A DNA stretch of 64,000 nucleotides. Origin: Ooceraea biroi (lineage: Eukaryota; Arthropoda; Insecta; Hymenoptera; Formicidae). The DNA lies in NCBI RefSeq assembly GCF_003672135.1, contig NC_039513.1, forward strand, positions 186,001-250,000. The letters are read 5' to 3'. Shown here one piece after another: positions 42,641-53,094 of the stretch. A program made the translations under genes and the position numbers. Positions within the stretch are counted from its first letter, which is position 1. Every line of letters starts with the position of its first letter. The notes beneath the pieces were generated by a model. The model was given only the letters and a program-made list of their open reading frames with translations, was not told the origin of the DNA and ran no database searches.

Positions 42641-43047
42641 TAACCCAAACCTATTTCTGATTTAAAGGTAAAATTCCATCAAATATACTCTTTCGTAAAC
42701 GTATATGATATCGTAAAATTATGCTCTATTCATTAAACTCTTTTGTTATTAACTTTTTAACAAACAACGAGCGACGGGTGAAACTTAGTGCGGGTTATTC
42801 GGGAAGATAACTTTTGTAATATATGTCAAACTCAAGTCCTTGCTTCGCGTGGACAGCTGAAAATTCGTGCAAAATCATTAAACTTCTTTTGTTAATAACT
42901 TTTTAATAAACAATGAGCGACGGCTAAAACCTTTTGATGGTCACTCAGGAGGGTGACCTCTATAATATATGTCAAGGTTAAGGTAATCCGAGGTTGCTCC
43001 CTTAAACTAAATAATTACCCAGAAAAGTACAATATAGCCTAGACATA

Positions 43048-43949
43048 CAGCGTGTCTCATAGCTCCTTATCTTCCCGTTAATGGCGTATAGTTTGGACTT
43101 AGCTGAGTCGAAAAGTCCTGTACCATTTTGCGATTTTCGCAGTAATAACCGAGTTATTAAACGATTAAAGTAAACAAATGCGAGCGCGACTCGTGCAGCG
43201 AGCCGTCAGTAGGAAAACCACGCGCTCGGTATTGGTTACGATGCAGTGAGGCAGCGGTGCCAGAAAGCGTGCTTTGTAGCATGAAGTGGGGATGGAGTGG
43301 GAATGGTCTCGCGAATCGTCGCACGCTTTCTGATATCACTGAGGCGCGCCACACACTCTCCATTCAGTGATCCCAGAAAGCGTGCGACGATTAGCGAGAC
43401 CATTCCCACTCCATCCTCACTTCATGCTACAAAGCACGCTTTCTAGTACCGCTCAGTACGCGCAGTGAGACGAGTCTTGTAGACGCGACTTTTGACGTGC
43501 GATGTCAATACATACTGTTTTTCGCAATCAGACTCCGCCTTATTAAATATGCTTACACATACAGCGTAACTTGCGTCGACCAATCACATCTCTGCCTGCA
43601 GAAGCTGATATCCAAATGAAATGATCTAATTGGTCAACGCAAGTTACGCTTACGCAAGTTACGTTGCATGAGAAACTTTCACATACAGCGTAATTAATAG
43701 GGTGCTTTCACAATGAAAGCACCCTATCAATACCGTCGCGAGCGTCAGTTGCTACGCGTCTAAAAATCGCGCCTACTACTTCTCTCATCGCATCGCGCGT
43801 ACTGATTCGCTAATCTTCTTTTAGTAATATCTCTTTAGTAATATCTCAAAATTTTACGTGGTTGTTTGCAAAGGTACAGGACTTTTTACTTCAATTTGAC
43901 GAGATTTACCTTTGGGCGAAAGGTTTTTATTCTTATGTGAAACACCCTG
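43048..43949. repeat. 902-bp composite MITE with TA target duplication
   Basis: The ends CAGCGTGTCTCATA and the complement of CAGGGTGTTTCACA sit beside TA. Inside are a strong hairpin (arms at 43255-43335 and 43365-43440, sharing AGAAAGCGTGC and ATTCCCACTCCATCC) and a second inverted pair built on CAGCGTAACTTGCG (about 43560-43690), plus a short GGGTGCTTTCA palindrome. No coding content. Confidence 0.65.
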
Positions 43950-44089
43950 TATATACAGATTGTAAATCTAAAAGCACAGTGCCAGTTCCACGAAATAAAC
44001 AACAAATTCATAATTCTCAGTAATAATACATTTTACATTAAATAGCTTTTATGAAACTGAATACATTTACTAGTAATACTATTAACATA

Positions 44090-44997
44090 GAGGAAAGTCC
44101 CCGATTATGAGATACCATAACGATTTTGCCGAATGTAAGGAAATATATAGGCAGAATTTATAAATGTAATACGTTATCTTGAAGTTCATTTAATAAGTTT
44201 TAGGTTGGTAAAATGAAAAATCTAATTTAAATATTATTTTTTCCGAAAATTAAAAAAATTTTGAAAAATGAGCTTTACGCAGGATCGAGAAAGTGTGCTC
44301 CTAATATAAGATACTTCGAGAAATCGGTGTTAAAAGTGCAAAATACATCAGTATTGCAATTAAAATCTTTATTAGATAGTTTTATAAAAATACTGCTGCC
44401 ACAGCCTTCGCCAGATCTTCACGATTCCACTGTCGACGCTTTCTCGTATCTCTAACCTCCATAGTCAGATTCTATAAAAATTAAATACACAAAAATTCGT
44501 AATATAAATTCGTATTAACTTTTCTTTAACCTTAAGTAGTATTTTCTTTCATTTTATTACACTACATAATCTTCATATTCGAGCAATAATTATCTCATAT
44601 TAAGAGTACCCTGAATATCTCATTATACGAGCCACACGCTTAGCAATTCCGATCATAAAATCTAACCTCTACAATTAAGCAATTCAACAAATTGAGTATT
44701 TTCCTGTTACTATGATTCTACTCTATCATTGCATACTGAATTTATTGTCAACCATTTCCTTATTATATAATAAACAAAGTTTAAAGACTTACCTCAAGTT
44801 CCTTTGACATGTTCACAATTTCACAAATCTTTTCTTGCAAAGGCTAAACGCAATAACGAACAATGAATTTTTCACTAAATACATTTTACACCAAGAGTAA
44901 TAAGTTCATGGTGGAACTAACAGATGGTACTCACTAGTTTAGCAGAAACCCCATTATCTCATATTAGGAGCATATCTCATAATAGGGGATTCTCCTC
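44090..44997. repeat. 908-bp MITE with TA target duplication
   Basis: GAGGAAAGTCCCCGATTATG at the left faces the complement of GAGGAGAATCCCCTATTATG at the right, each beside TA. The inner 'gatatctcatattaggagc'-like block is repeated. It holds one 64-codon ORF that I do not recognise. Confidence 0.7.
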
Positions 44998-45236
44998 TAC
45001 TCTTATTATACGTAATAAAATATAAAATAAAATATTATTAATATTTATAATATATTTTTTATAAATAGGGGCACAATTTTTTCAAAACAGTATTGAAAGA
45101 ATTTCCGCATCTAATAAATAACGTGATTTTTTTATAACAATAGTATAAACTATTCATAAATACAACTACATTTCACATGTAACGAGTATTTGTTCACTCA
45201 AATAATAATTAACTGGTTGTGCGACACATTTGACCT

Positions 45237-46050
45237 ATGCCAATGATCCCCTATTTGTTGTGTATCGATTCATCTGCTGCCACAAGATCATTCGGTTTCT
45301 TCCTTTTCAGCCTTCTTATCCTTCCAGCGGTTTTAAGAAGACCTGATGCTTCATTGTTCTTGTGGGTTGCTAAACGTTGTTTATGCGTCGTAACAAGATC
45401 TGCAATTACCTCACTGACTGTCTTGATTTTTAAGTCCTTATGTAAGCGATCCGTATGCATGTATCTAGGAGCATCCACGATACAGCGCAGTACCTTGTTT
45501 TGAAACTTGTGAATTGTCTCGATATGAGTCTTTTTAGCACAACTCCACAGCTGTACTCCGTATGTCCACATAGGCTCTAAGATCTATTGATATATCAATA
45601 ATTTGTTATGTACGGATAACTGCGATTGTCGGCCCAGCAATCAGTACATTTTGCTAAATTTGAGGTTTAATTCTTTTCTTTTCATTTTTACGTGCTCTCT
45701 CCAGCGCAACTTGGTGTCCAATGTCATGCCCAGGTAATTTGCTGTGTTGGACATTGGAACGGCTACGTCATTAATATAGGCAGGCAAAGCAGAGAATTTG
45801 CGATTGGTAAAGTTCACTTGCTGAGATTTACTCTCATTAAGTTTTATGCGCCACTTTTTAGTCCATGTTATAACTTTGTTTAATGCTCGCTGTAATTTAC
45901 GTGTCGCTTCTCCTATAATTGCTCCAGTAGGGAGGAGGACCGTGCCGCAGATATTAATATTTTTTAATGATTTTTTTCCAATATATTGAATATATGTACA
46001 TTGAACATATACAAAAATTTCATAAAAGTTATTATTTCTTTGCAAAAAAA
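45237..46050 (-). pseudogene. Jockey ORF2, C-terminal reverse transcriptase part
   Basis: Minus-strand frames give IIGEATRKLQRALNKVITWT, KKWRIKLNESKSQQVNFTNR and YLGMTLDTKLRWREHVKMKR, the thumb-proximal region typical of Jockey/I RTs, then WTYGVQLWSCAKKTHIETIH, FQNKVLRCIVDAPRY and an end rich in Lys/Arg. A stop at about 45590 splits it. The FADD catalytic block that should precede it is absent. Confidence 0.8.
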
Positions 46051-46089
46051 TTCATGAAAAATAGCAATTTTTTGAGCCGTCACAGTGGT

Positions 46090-47565
46090 GTGCCCCCTTA
46101 AATCATAGCAGTCCTCAACATAACAGTAGTTAGTAGATATACCTTTTGTAATAAAAAAGTCTATTAGATCAGGAAGTTTATTTGGGTCAGTTGGCCAATA
46201 CGTACAGTCACCTCCTGAAACAAAGTTACATTTTAGGTCAGTGCCAGCTTTGAACAGTTCCTTGCCTTTAGTATTTATTAGTCTTGAACCAAAGGAATAA
46301 TGCTTGGCGTTATAATCTCCACCAGCAATACAGTAATTGCCTAGGGGCTAAAAATTTACCTTTACACAGCCCGCACCAAATGATCTCCGACTGACCTTGA
46401 CATTGACCTTGATCCCTAACAAGGTCAAGATCATTGACCTTTCCCGTCGGAAAGTGTTAGATCAAAAGTTATTAACAAAAGAAGTTTAATAATTTTGCAT
46501 ACAGTTTCGACTGTTGACACGAAGTGAGAACACACTGTCTCCACGCATGTACTTTACCCATTCAAAGTTAGAAATAGGTTTGGGTTAGGGTATTTTTTTG
46601 GATAGTGGAGCCCCGGACACATACGCTCGATTTCAGCCCGCTTCGCGGGAGGGCGGGGAGCAGGGGCTTCGCCCCCCCCCCCCGCCAGAACCAGTATAAT
46701 AAATTTCACACAGATTTTGATCACTTGGTACACGGCACGGATCCCGGCGGGGGGAGGGGCGAAGCCCCGCCCTCCCGCGAAGCGGGCTAAAAACCGAGAG
46801 TATATGTCCGGGGCTCCAATTTTAGAAAATATAACCGGTAATTATGCACATAAGGAGACATAAGTTTCGAAAATATAGTAGTTATTTTGAATATGAACGA
46901 ACAAAATTTATTTAAAGCAGTGAATCATTAATATATAGAATAGTTTGTTTATAAATACAAAGTATTCTTTATTTTAACCAAAAGCACAAAACAGGTAAAT
47001 ATAAATTATTTTCTGCTTTAATCGAAATTAAAGACTTTTTCGAAACTACTTTAATCGAAAGTGAACAAACAATGACCGACGGGAAAGGTCAATGACCTTG
47101 ACCTTGTTAGGGGTCAAGGTCAATGTCAAGGTCAGTCGGAGGTTATTTGGTGAGGGCTGTGTAAAGGTAAATATTTACCGCCTAGGGTCCTCAAGAACAC
47201 GATATATTCTTCTTTTTTAATGCAATGCTTTGATGGACTATAAACAGCCGAAATAGCATATTCGCGCCCATCAAAGTGGACTTTAATAGTTGTGGCCTGC
47301 AGCCATTCAGTTGTAAATTTTTGCTCTTCATGATATTTAATTGTATCTTTGACTAGAATGGCGGCTCCGCCCTTGGCTTTATCATCAGGATGAGGTTGTG
47401 ATAGGTATTGTAACCTTTCATTTTAAGGTAAGAGTGTTTTGTGTAATGGGTCTCAGAAATCAGACAAATGTCTATTTTTTGTATATTAATGAATAGTTCT
47501 AATTCTCGCAGTCGTTGTTTAAGGCCGTTAGCATTCCATAAGGCAATCCTAATTTCCCTAGCCAT
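46090..47565 (-). pseudogene. Jockey ORF2, AP-type endonuclease (interrupted)
   Basis: It starts at 47565 with MAREIRIALWNANGLKQRLR and contains IDICLISETHYT, the catalytic Glu block of the endonuclease. A frameshift at about 47385 is followed by AKGGAAILVKDTIKYHEE and YSPSKHCIKKEEY. The 833-bp element then intervenes (46347-47179); after it GGDYNAKHYSFGSR, the GDxNAKH active-site block, and YWPTDPNKLPDLIDFFITK complete the domain. It would nick DNA to start reverse transcription. Confidence 0.8.
46347..47179. mobile_element. 833-bp long-TIR element with 8-bp target duplication
   Basis: GCCTAGGG occurs immediately on both sides (46339-46346 and 47180-47187). The inverted repeats run about 105 bp: GCTAAAAATTTACCTTTACA on the left, complement of GGTAAATATTTACCTTTACA on the right, then CTGACCTTGACATTGACC. 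A CG-rich hairpin module sits in the middle. Long TIRs and 8-9 bp duplications suggest a Mutator-like origin. It lies in the Jockey endonuclease reading frame and is related to the 39.6-43 kb element. Confidence 0.8.
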
Positions 47566-48137
47566 TTGTTTTATTTATGAACATTTTAATACTGTTTTCA
47601 ATATTAAGGAGCCTTTTTTCAAAATTTTCCTGATTATTTAAAATTTGTCGTAGGATTACTTCGACAGGATTGTCTATAACCTGGTTTCCCTGCTGTTCAT
47701 TATACTTTGTCTTCTCAGTGATAGCTTTTATAAATGTTTGTGCATAATTCCTTTTCCCTGTTTGCTCCTGAGTCCCTGAGTTTACATGATTAGTCCTGAT
47801 TATTCCCGCTATGGCCTGTGCTTTAGTGCAATTCTGTTTTAAACTCCGGTTTTTGATTTTTTGAGCTTTCAGTGCATTATCTCTTGTTGGGCTTTTTTAG
47901 CAACAGGACAGCCACGGTAGCTCGCCACATGTCCTTCCTGCTTACAATTCGTACATTTTGGAATGGTGTTTTTGCCCTTTGGGCATTTGCTAGAATCGTG
48001 CTTTCTCGCGCATTTAATGCAGACTTCCTTACCATGGCAATAATGTTTGGTATGACCAAAACCCTGGCATCTTTTACATTGTTTAAGAATTTCAGGATTG
48101 GTTCGTATTTCTTCTATCTTAACTCTGGTATATAATA

Positions 48138-49410
48138 TTAGGAGTGTGATTTAGTTTTGAGGGTTTTGCAACAGATGGCTGTAGTGTCAGTTTGTTCCAA
48201 TAGCTGTTTCCGATAACTGTTGTTTCTTACAGTGTTGACATTATCCATGACATTTAGTAGCATTATAGCAATAGATGCAATAACAGTCGTGTTTATATCA
48301 TCGTAAAAATGCAACTTCCGAAAGAGCATTTTCGACATGCGTTGCTTTTGTTTTTTAATCAAAAGAAAACTGCGGCTGACGGTTATAGAATTCTTGTGGA
48401 AACTTATGGTGATTCTGCCCCATCAATTAAGACGTGTGAATACTGGCTTAGACGCTTTAAAAGTGGTGATACTGATGTGAAGGACAAAGAACGCTCGGGA
48501 CAACCAAGAAAACTTGAAAATGCAGATTTGCAAGCATTATTGGACGAAAATCCAACACAATCCACTTCAGAACTTGCCAGAGCATTAAATGTTGATCGTA
48601 CAACAGTTACCAAACATTTACATGAAATGGGAAAAATTCAGAAAGAAGGGAAATGGGTTCGACATCAATTATCGGAAAGTGCCATTGCGAACCAGTTGAA
48701 CATTTGCATTTCGTTGATCGCCAGGCAAAAAAAGAAGTCTTTTGTCTCGGATTGTTACTGGGGATGAAAAGTGGATCTATTTTGATAATCCGAAACGCAG
48801 AAAATCATGGGTGGATCCAGGCGAACCATCAACATCCACTCCGAGACGCAATATTCACGGTTCAAAAGTAATGCTCTGTATTTGGTGGGATCAAGAAGGT
48901 ATAGTGTACTATAAGCTGTTAAATCCGCATGAGACTGTCACGGCTGATTGTTATCGACACCAATTGTACAAGTTGAAGCAAGCATTGGACCAAAAACGAC
49001 CACCAATTGCGAGTAAACGACGGAAAGTGATTCTTCTTCATGACAACGCTCGACCTCACGTTGCGTTATCAGTGAAACAAACACTATTAGAGCTTGAATG
49101 GGAAGTCTTACTGCACCCCGCGTATTCTCCGGACATTGCTCCATGCGATTATTATTTGTTCCGGTCGATGCAACACGCTTTAGAGGATACACACTTTCAT
49201 AATTTGGAAGAAGTGCGAAAATTCGTCGACGAATGGATCAACTCAAAAGAAGAGTCATTTTATCGTCGTGGAATCCATCTCTTGCCAGAAAGATGGGAAA
49301 AAGTTATAGAAACGAAGGAAAATATTTTGATTAAGGTATTCATTCATTATCATATTTAAATACATGCGTTTTTGAGCAAAAAAACCCTCAAAACTAAATC
49401 ACACCCCTAA
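48138..49410 (+). mobile_element. Mariner transposon, 1,273 bp, nearly intact
   Basis: The ends TTAGGAGTGTGATTTAGTTT and the complement of TTAGGGGTGTGATTTAGTTT are 30-bp inverted repeats, beside TA on both sides (48136-48137, 49411-49412). It contains one transposase gene with a single frameshift. The good preservation marks it as one of the younger insertions of the window. Confidence 0.9.
48309..49359 (+). pseudogene. Mariner transposase, one frameshift
   Basis: The start MQLPKEHFRHALLLFFNQKK leads into the paired helix-turn-helix region (YGDSAPSIKTCEYWLRRFKS, then LARALNVDRTTVTKHLHEMG with the linker-like GKWVRHQLSE). A +1 shift near a run of seven A at about 48725 separates it from the catalytic part: IVTGDEKWIYFDN, LLHDNARPHVAL and YSPDIAPCDYYLF. 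The last two Asp are separated by 34 residues, the DD34D mariner signature. The enzyme would bind the 30-bp ends and move them to TA. Apart from the shift the frame is open to a stop at 49359. Confidence 0.9.
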
Positions 49411-50640
49411 TACATTCTTAATATCAAAAATTTTTCTCAGGTCTTCATCTCTGCTAAATGTTAGCATATGTAGTGGGGCCTTAATCTTAATTTTCTCACC
49501 TGAGTTAAGAGGATTAACTTTCTTAATATGTATATTGGGGACATATATGATATTAAATTCCATTTTAGCGAGCGCTAGTTTAATATCCTCGGTATCAATC
49601 GATCCGTCCAGTCGTCGCATCATCACCTTATTTGGTCTTTCACTTTTGTTTTCATAGTTGAACCATTCTATACCTTTCTTTTCAAGGACTTCAGAACGGC
49701 AGTGTTCTGAAGTCTTCTTCACTATAGACGTTGATTTTGTATTTCCCTTCAGCCTCTTTGGTAATTATTGGGGCAGGTTCTTAGCATATTAATTATTTCC
49801 ATTATAGTGTTATATTCTTTCACCTTAAGTAGGTTGAACAGTGAGAATTTATTTTTCTTACCCACAGTTTTCCCGGCACTAGTGGAGGGACAAGCCGTTG
49901 TCCCTTGTTCTTCAGTCTGAGTTTTCTTCCCCTCTCTTGGATTACCTATTTTACCAAGTTTGGCTAAATCTTCCGGAGAACATACAGCCTTTCGTTTTTT
50001 GTAAGGTCTTTTCTTTGGTAAAGACCAGCCAGTAGATGTTTCCCATGCTAGTTCATCTTCGTCCGTATGGAACTCTTGCTCCGTATATTCTTCTATAATA
50101 GTACTTGACGATTACATCAGATCGTTCGTATATTTTTTTGTGGACTTACTGTCTTCTAGCTGGGTCTGACTATTAGTATTATGATCTTGTTTTAGCTTAT
50201 CATTTTCCATTCTAAGTATAAGAATTTCCTTCATTTCTGCACAGAAAATCTCTATTTCACTTATTTTAGCTCGAAGCTTCTCATTTTCTTCCCTAATGGA
50301 TGATTCTTCTATTGTGATTTCCGACTCCAGATGACTCCGCTGAGCGGAATAATCAGAATTGTTTGTAAGCAATGAATGGCCTCTCCCAGAATCCATGAGG
50401 CCTGCCTCCGAGGAGGGTAGATTTTCCGAGTTAATACTCAAGCTGCCACCTGGGGTAATTCTCTCCGTGATCGTTTTATACATTGCCTGCACTGCTAGTT
50501 TTAGTCCACCCCGGATATTTTATTTTTCCGGTACCCTCTGGCAAGCCGGTGAGCATTCCCCAATGCGCCACCAGGGAGGCGCCCGATGGAGGACTAGCAA
50601 CCCCACACGGCAAATAACATGATATAGTAGAATCAAATAA

Positions 50641-50976
50641 CAAAAGTGGATTCTTTGGGTTAGGTTTGCTTATACAATACGTGTAAAGTTAAATTGTAAT
50701 ACAAATTATATTATATATAAATTATATTATTTAAATTATAATCTTATATAAAAGTTTTCATGATAGCCTGCAATTCTACTCCAAAGCAGATTAACAATAA
50801 GACAAATGTGAAGTAAGGAAAAAATTCTATTATATTAATAAATATAACTTACGCGAAATAGAAGGCAACTTAAAGACAGTACGCAAATTAAAAGTAACGG
50901 AGAATACCACAAATCCACGCTATGCATGTAACTTTTCACGCATCTTTAATGTAAAAGAATATATGTTTGGTAACGT
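50641..50976. other. AT-rich stretch, no gene seen
   Basis: It separates the 5' end of the Jockey element from the odorant receptor fragment. GGGTTAGGTT occurs near 50659. No coding region was found. Confidence 0.4.
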
Positions 50977-51042
50977 CTAATTATTGTCAAAGCTATAAAT
51001 TTCTGGCTGCAAATGCAGACAAAGGTGAATACTAACGATTAA

Positions 51043-51202
51043 CACATTGTGGACGGGAGACGTGAATAGACGTCTTTCATTTGCCAAACATTGAAGACGG
51101 GAGACGTGAATCGGCGTCTTTCTTTTTCGGTATTTACATACATACCGAAAATATGCGAGAACTGAGGCTCGATTCGTTTCGCAGTATACCGTCCACAATG
51201 CG
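51043..51202. repeat. 160-bp MITE with TTAA target duplication
   Basis: CACATTGTGGACGG at the left faces CCGTCCACAATGCG at the right; TTAA flanks both ends (51039-51042 and 51203-51206). Two internal direct copies of GACGGGAGACGTGAAT occur. It lies at the downstream end of the odorant receptor fragment. Confidence 0.75.
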
Positions 51203-51206
51203 TTAA

Positions 51207-51905
51207 TACGATGAATAAGAAAAATATTAACTTGTATGAAAACTAACGTGAAAGTTCTGCGGTGAATGTAAATAGAAAGACAAATTCTTCGATGCATAAA
51301 TTGCATCTCTTGAGTAACAAGAATTTGAAGCGTGTGAACGATCGCTGTATTTTGAATTAAACAACTAAAGGCAATTTATATGAAACAGTTAGTAGCTCCA
51401 CTGTTAATAAAGATATTACGTATACTAACCTTGCAATTTTATATGTTGCGCAGAAGTGTCTGATAAGCGTAACGGAAAATGTTCCAGGTATCAGTGCTGA
51501 GAAAAAGCCAATACTCATTGCTAGTACTTCTTGTATAATATACAAAAAGAAATATTCCTGTTTATCAAGAAAAAATTCATAATCAGTTTCAATTTTACGT
51601 GGTCGAGATACATTCAGCGGTATAATAGCATCAAGAATGACAGGTTTACATTTAACAGACATAACTACAAATAAACTCATTGGAACAATCACTAGAAAAA
51701 GCACATAAATTAAAATGTAGCTCTAGTTAATATGATACAAAAATTATAATTTTATTTTTGATTCACTTACTAATCACAAATAATGTGAAAACAAAAGATA
51801 GGGAGAGATATTCTTCAAATACTTTAATTGTGTCACTATTTTCAGACATTTTCCAATCCAATTGCACATGTTTCAACAATTGCTTTATCTTTTCTTAAAC
51901 ATATA
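51207..51905 (-). pseudogene. Insect odorant receptor (7tm_6) fragment
   Basis: The main minus-strand exon is about 51694-51431. It begins after TTTTTCTAG and ends at a GTTAGT donor following TYKIA. It reads PLNVSRPRKIETDYEFFLDK, then QEYFFLYIIQEVLAMSIGFF and SALIPGTFSVTLIRHFC, the extracellular-loop and membrane pattern of insect odorant receptors (PLN-SRPR...EYF-D-E-YF). An upstream piece (HVQLDWKMSENSDTIKVFEE then a hydrophobic helix, donor GTAAGT) lies at about 51890-51768. A possible next exon downstream (about 51330-51210) is cut by a MITE. Receptor N- and C-terminal parts are not found. It would act in antennal neuron membranes with Orco. Confidence 0.65.
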
Positions 51906-52317
51906 TACCACAAATATATACGTAATACAGCAGGATTAGAACTTTTGAAACTTTTATATAACACATAAAAAACGCAAATAATACTCACAACTTCAGAATT
52001 GAAATACAAAGAACAGTAACATAAAATAAAAACAAAAATAAACAGATATAAGAAAATCTCTTTAAGATACAGTCCATGTTACATGTTGTCGTTAAAAAGG
52101 CCGTTAACTACAAACAATACAAAGACAGAAATAATAATCTAATAATAACAATATATTTATATTATTTTATTCTAATAACATATTCAACATTATAAAATGT
52201 TTATAAACGTAATGTGCATAAAAAGTTACGGGACTACCTGAAAAAATATATTGCCAACATGCACTGAAGACAAAAACTGCTTGCATTCGACAGATAAATC
52301 CTTTCTGATACGGCCAA
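51906..52317. other. AT-rich stretch, no gene seen
   Basis: Nothing with coding or repeat structure was found between the odorant receptor fragment and the DIRS element. Confidence 0.4.
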
Positions 52318-52700
52318 AATTGTATAATCAAACGAACTTACCTGTAAGTGAAGTTCGATTGTGATTATGCCTGGTGTCTCGTCCGGATGGAAATATTATG
52401 TAGTCATGCTTTCTTGACTGCATTTCCAACAGAGTTCATAGTAAAACAAAAATCGCGCTCACGCCCGCCGCGCCACGCGCGGCCCGCGGCGCTGCGCGCG
52501 CCCGGAACCTCATTATTTCAAAGTTGCGAGGCAAATCGTCGAATATAGAGGGAGGGAAGAAGCCAAAGGCTGTGGGTGGGAAAGGTCCATCCGGACGAGA
52601 CATCAGGCATAATCACAATCGAACTTCACTTACAGGTAAGTTCGTTTGATTATGCAATTATGCCATGGTGTCTCGTCCAGATGGAAATATTATGTAGTTG
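52318..52700. repeat. DIRS left terminal repeat and internal complementary region
   Basis: The sequence around 52320-52390 (CTTACCTGTAAGTGAAGTTC, then GTGTCTCGTCCGGATGG) returns inverted at 52580-52655, and a further direct copy of GGTGTCTCGTCCAGATGG follows at 52667-52690. DIRS elements carry an internal complementary region copying their outer ends, thought to help circularise the cDNA; this arrangement fits. Confidence 0.7.
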
Positions 52701-53094
52701 TTTAAAGCACGATTTGCCATAATGTTGACATTTATTACCAAACGTAAACATTCCAACTAAATATGTAGGAACTTAAAACACACTGTTCGAGAAGATATAA
52801 TATATTACCTATGACACATCAGACGAAAGTAAGGCGTGTTAAATGAAAGAATTATCTTAAGTATAAAATATGGAACTCATGGTCCGTGTCGGCTTAAGAT
52901 CGTCCTAGACGAGACAGGTTGAAAATTAAAACACAAAGTACATTGGGTGCTCCTCAAGAATAAGGTCAAAAAGAAAACTATAAAAAGAAAAGAAAAAAGC
53001 CGGTATCTATATGATCTACTACGAGCAAAGAGCCGTGAGGCATGGTCGCTGTAGCTTAAATAACAGAACCGATCTGCTAAAATCCGTAGGATTA

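Larger units (their letters stand above)
39606..43019. mobile_element. Large inverted-repeat element carrying other TEs
   Basis: The left arm (GCTAAATATTG, then GTCAAGGTCATCCTCCTGAG, TTTTAGCCGTCG and AAAAAGTTATTAACAAAAGA) returns inverted at 42885-43019. The 833-bp element in the Jockey LINE (46347-47179) shares the terminal GGTAAATATTTA motif, the AAGTTATTAACAAAAGAAGT block and the CG-rich hairpin module, so both belong to one family, probably Mutator-like. This copy encloses a Transib-like relic and GC-rich retroelement-like sequence. A clear target duplication was not seen. Confidence 0.6.
47880..50492 (-). pseudogene. Jockey ORF1 (gag-like), split by a mariner
   Basis: The minus-strand frame starts near 50492 (MQAMYKTITERITPGGSLSI). 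A heptad-like Glu/Leu stretch (REENEKLRAKISEIEIFCAE) suggests a coiled coil. A frameshift near 49770 is followed by GIEWFNYENKSERPNKVMMR and HMLTFSRDEDLRKIF, the RRM-like central domain of Jockey gags. The mariner interrupts at 49410/48138. Then three CCHC knuckles follow: CKRCQGFGHTKHYC, CIKCARKHDSSKC and CTNCKQEGHVASYRGC. The protein would bind element RNA. It ends near 47880. Confidence 0.8.
45237..50640 (-). mobile_element. Jockey-type non-LTR retrotransposon with two insertions
   Basis: On the minus strand from about 50640: a gag-like ORF1 with coiled coil and CCHC knuckles, then ORF2 with an AP-type endonuclease and the end of the reverse transcriptase. The RT core with its catalytic Asp pair is missing between about 46090 and 46050, an internal deletion. 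A mariner (48138-49410) interrupts ORF1 and an 833-bp element (46347-47179) interrupts the endonuclease. The element is dead. Confidence 0.8.

Noticed and set aside
43160..43440. Hairpin near 43.25-43.44 kb as a microRNA precursor
   Set aside because: Arms of about 80 bp lie within a TA-flanked MITE, so a transposon origin explains the hairpin.
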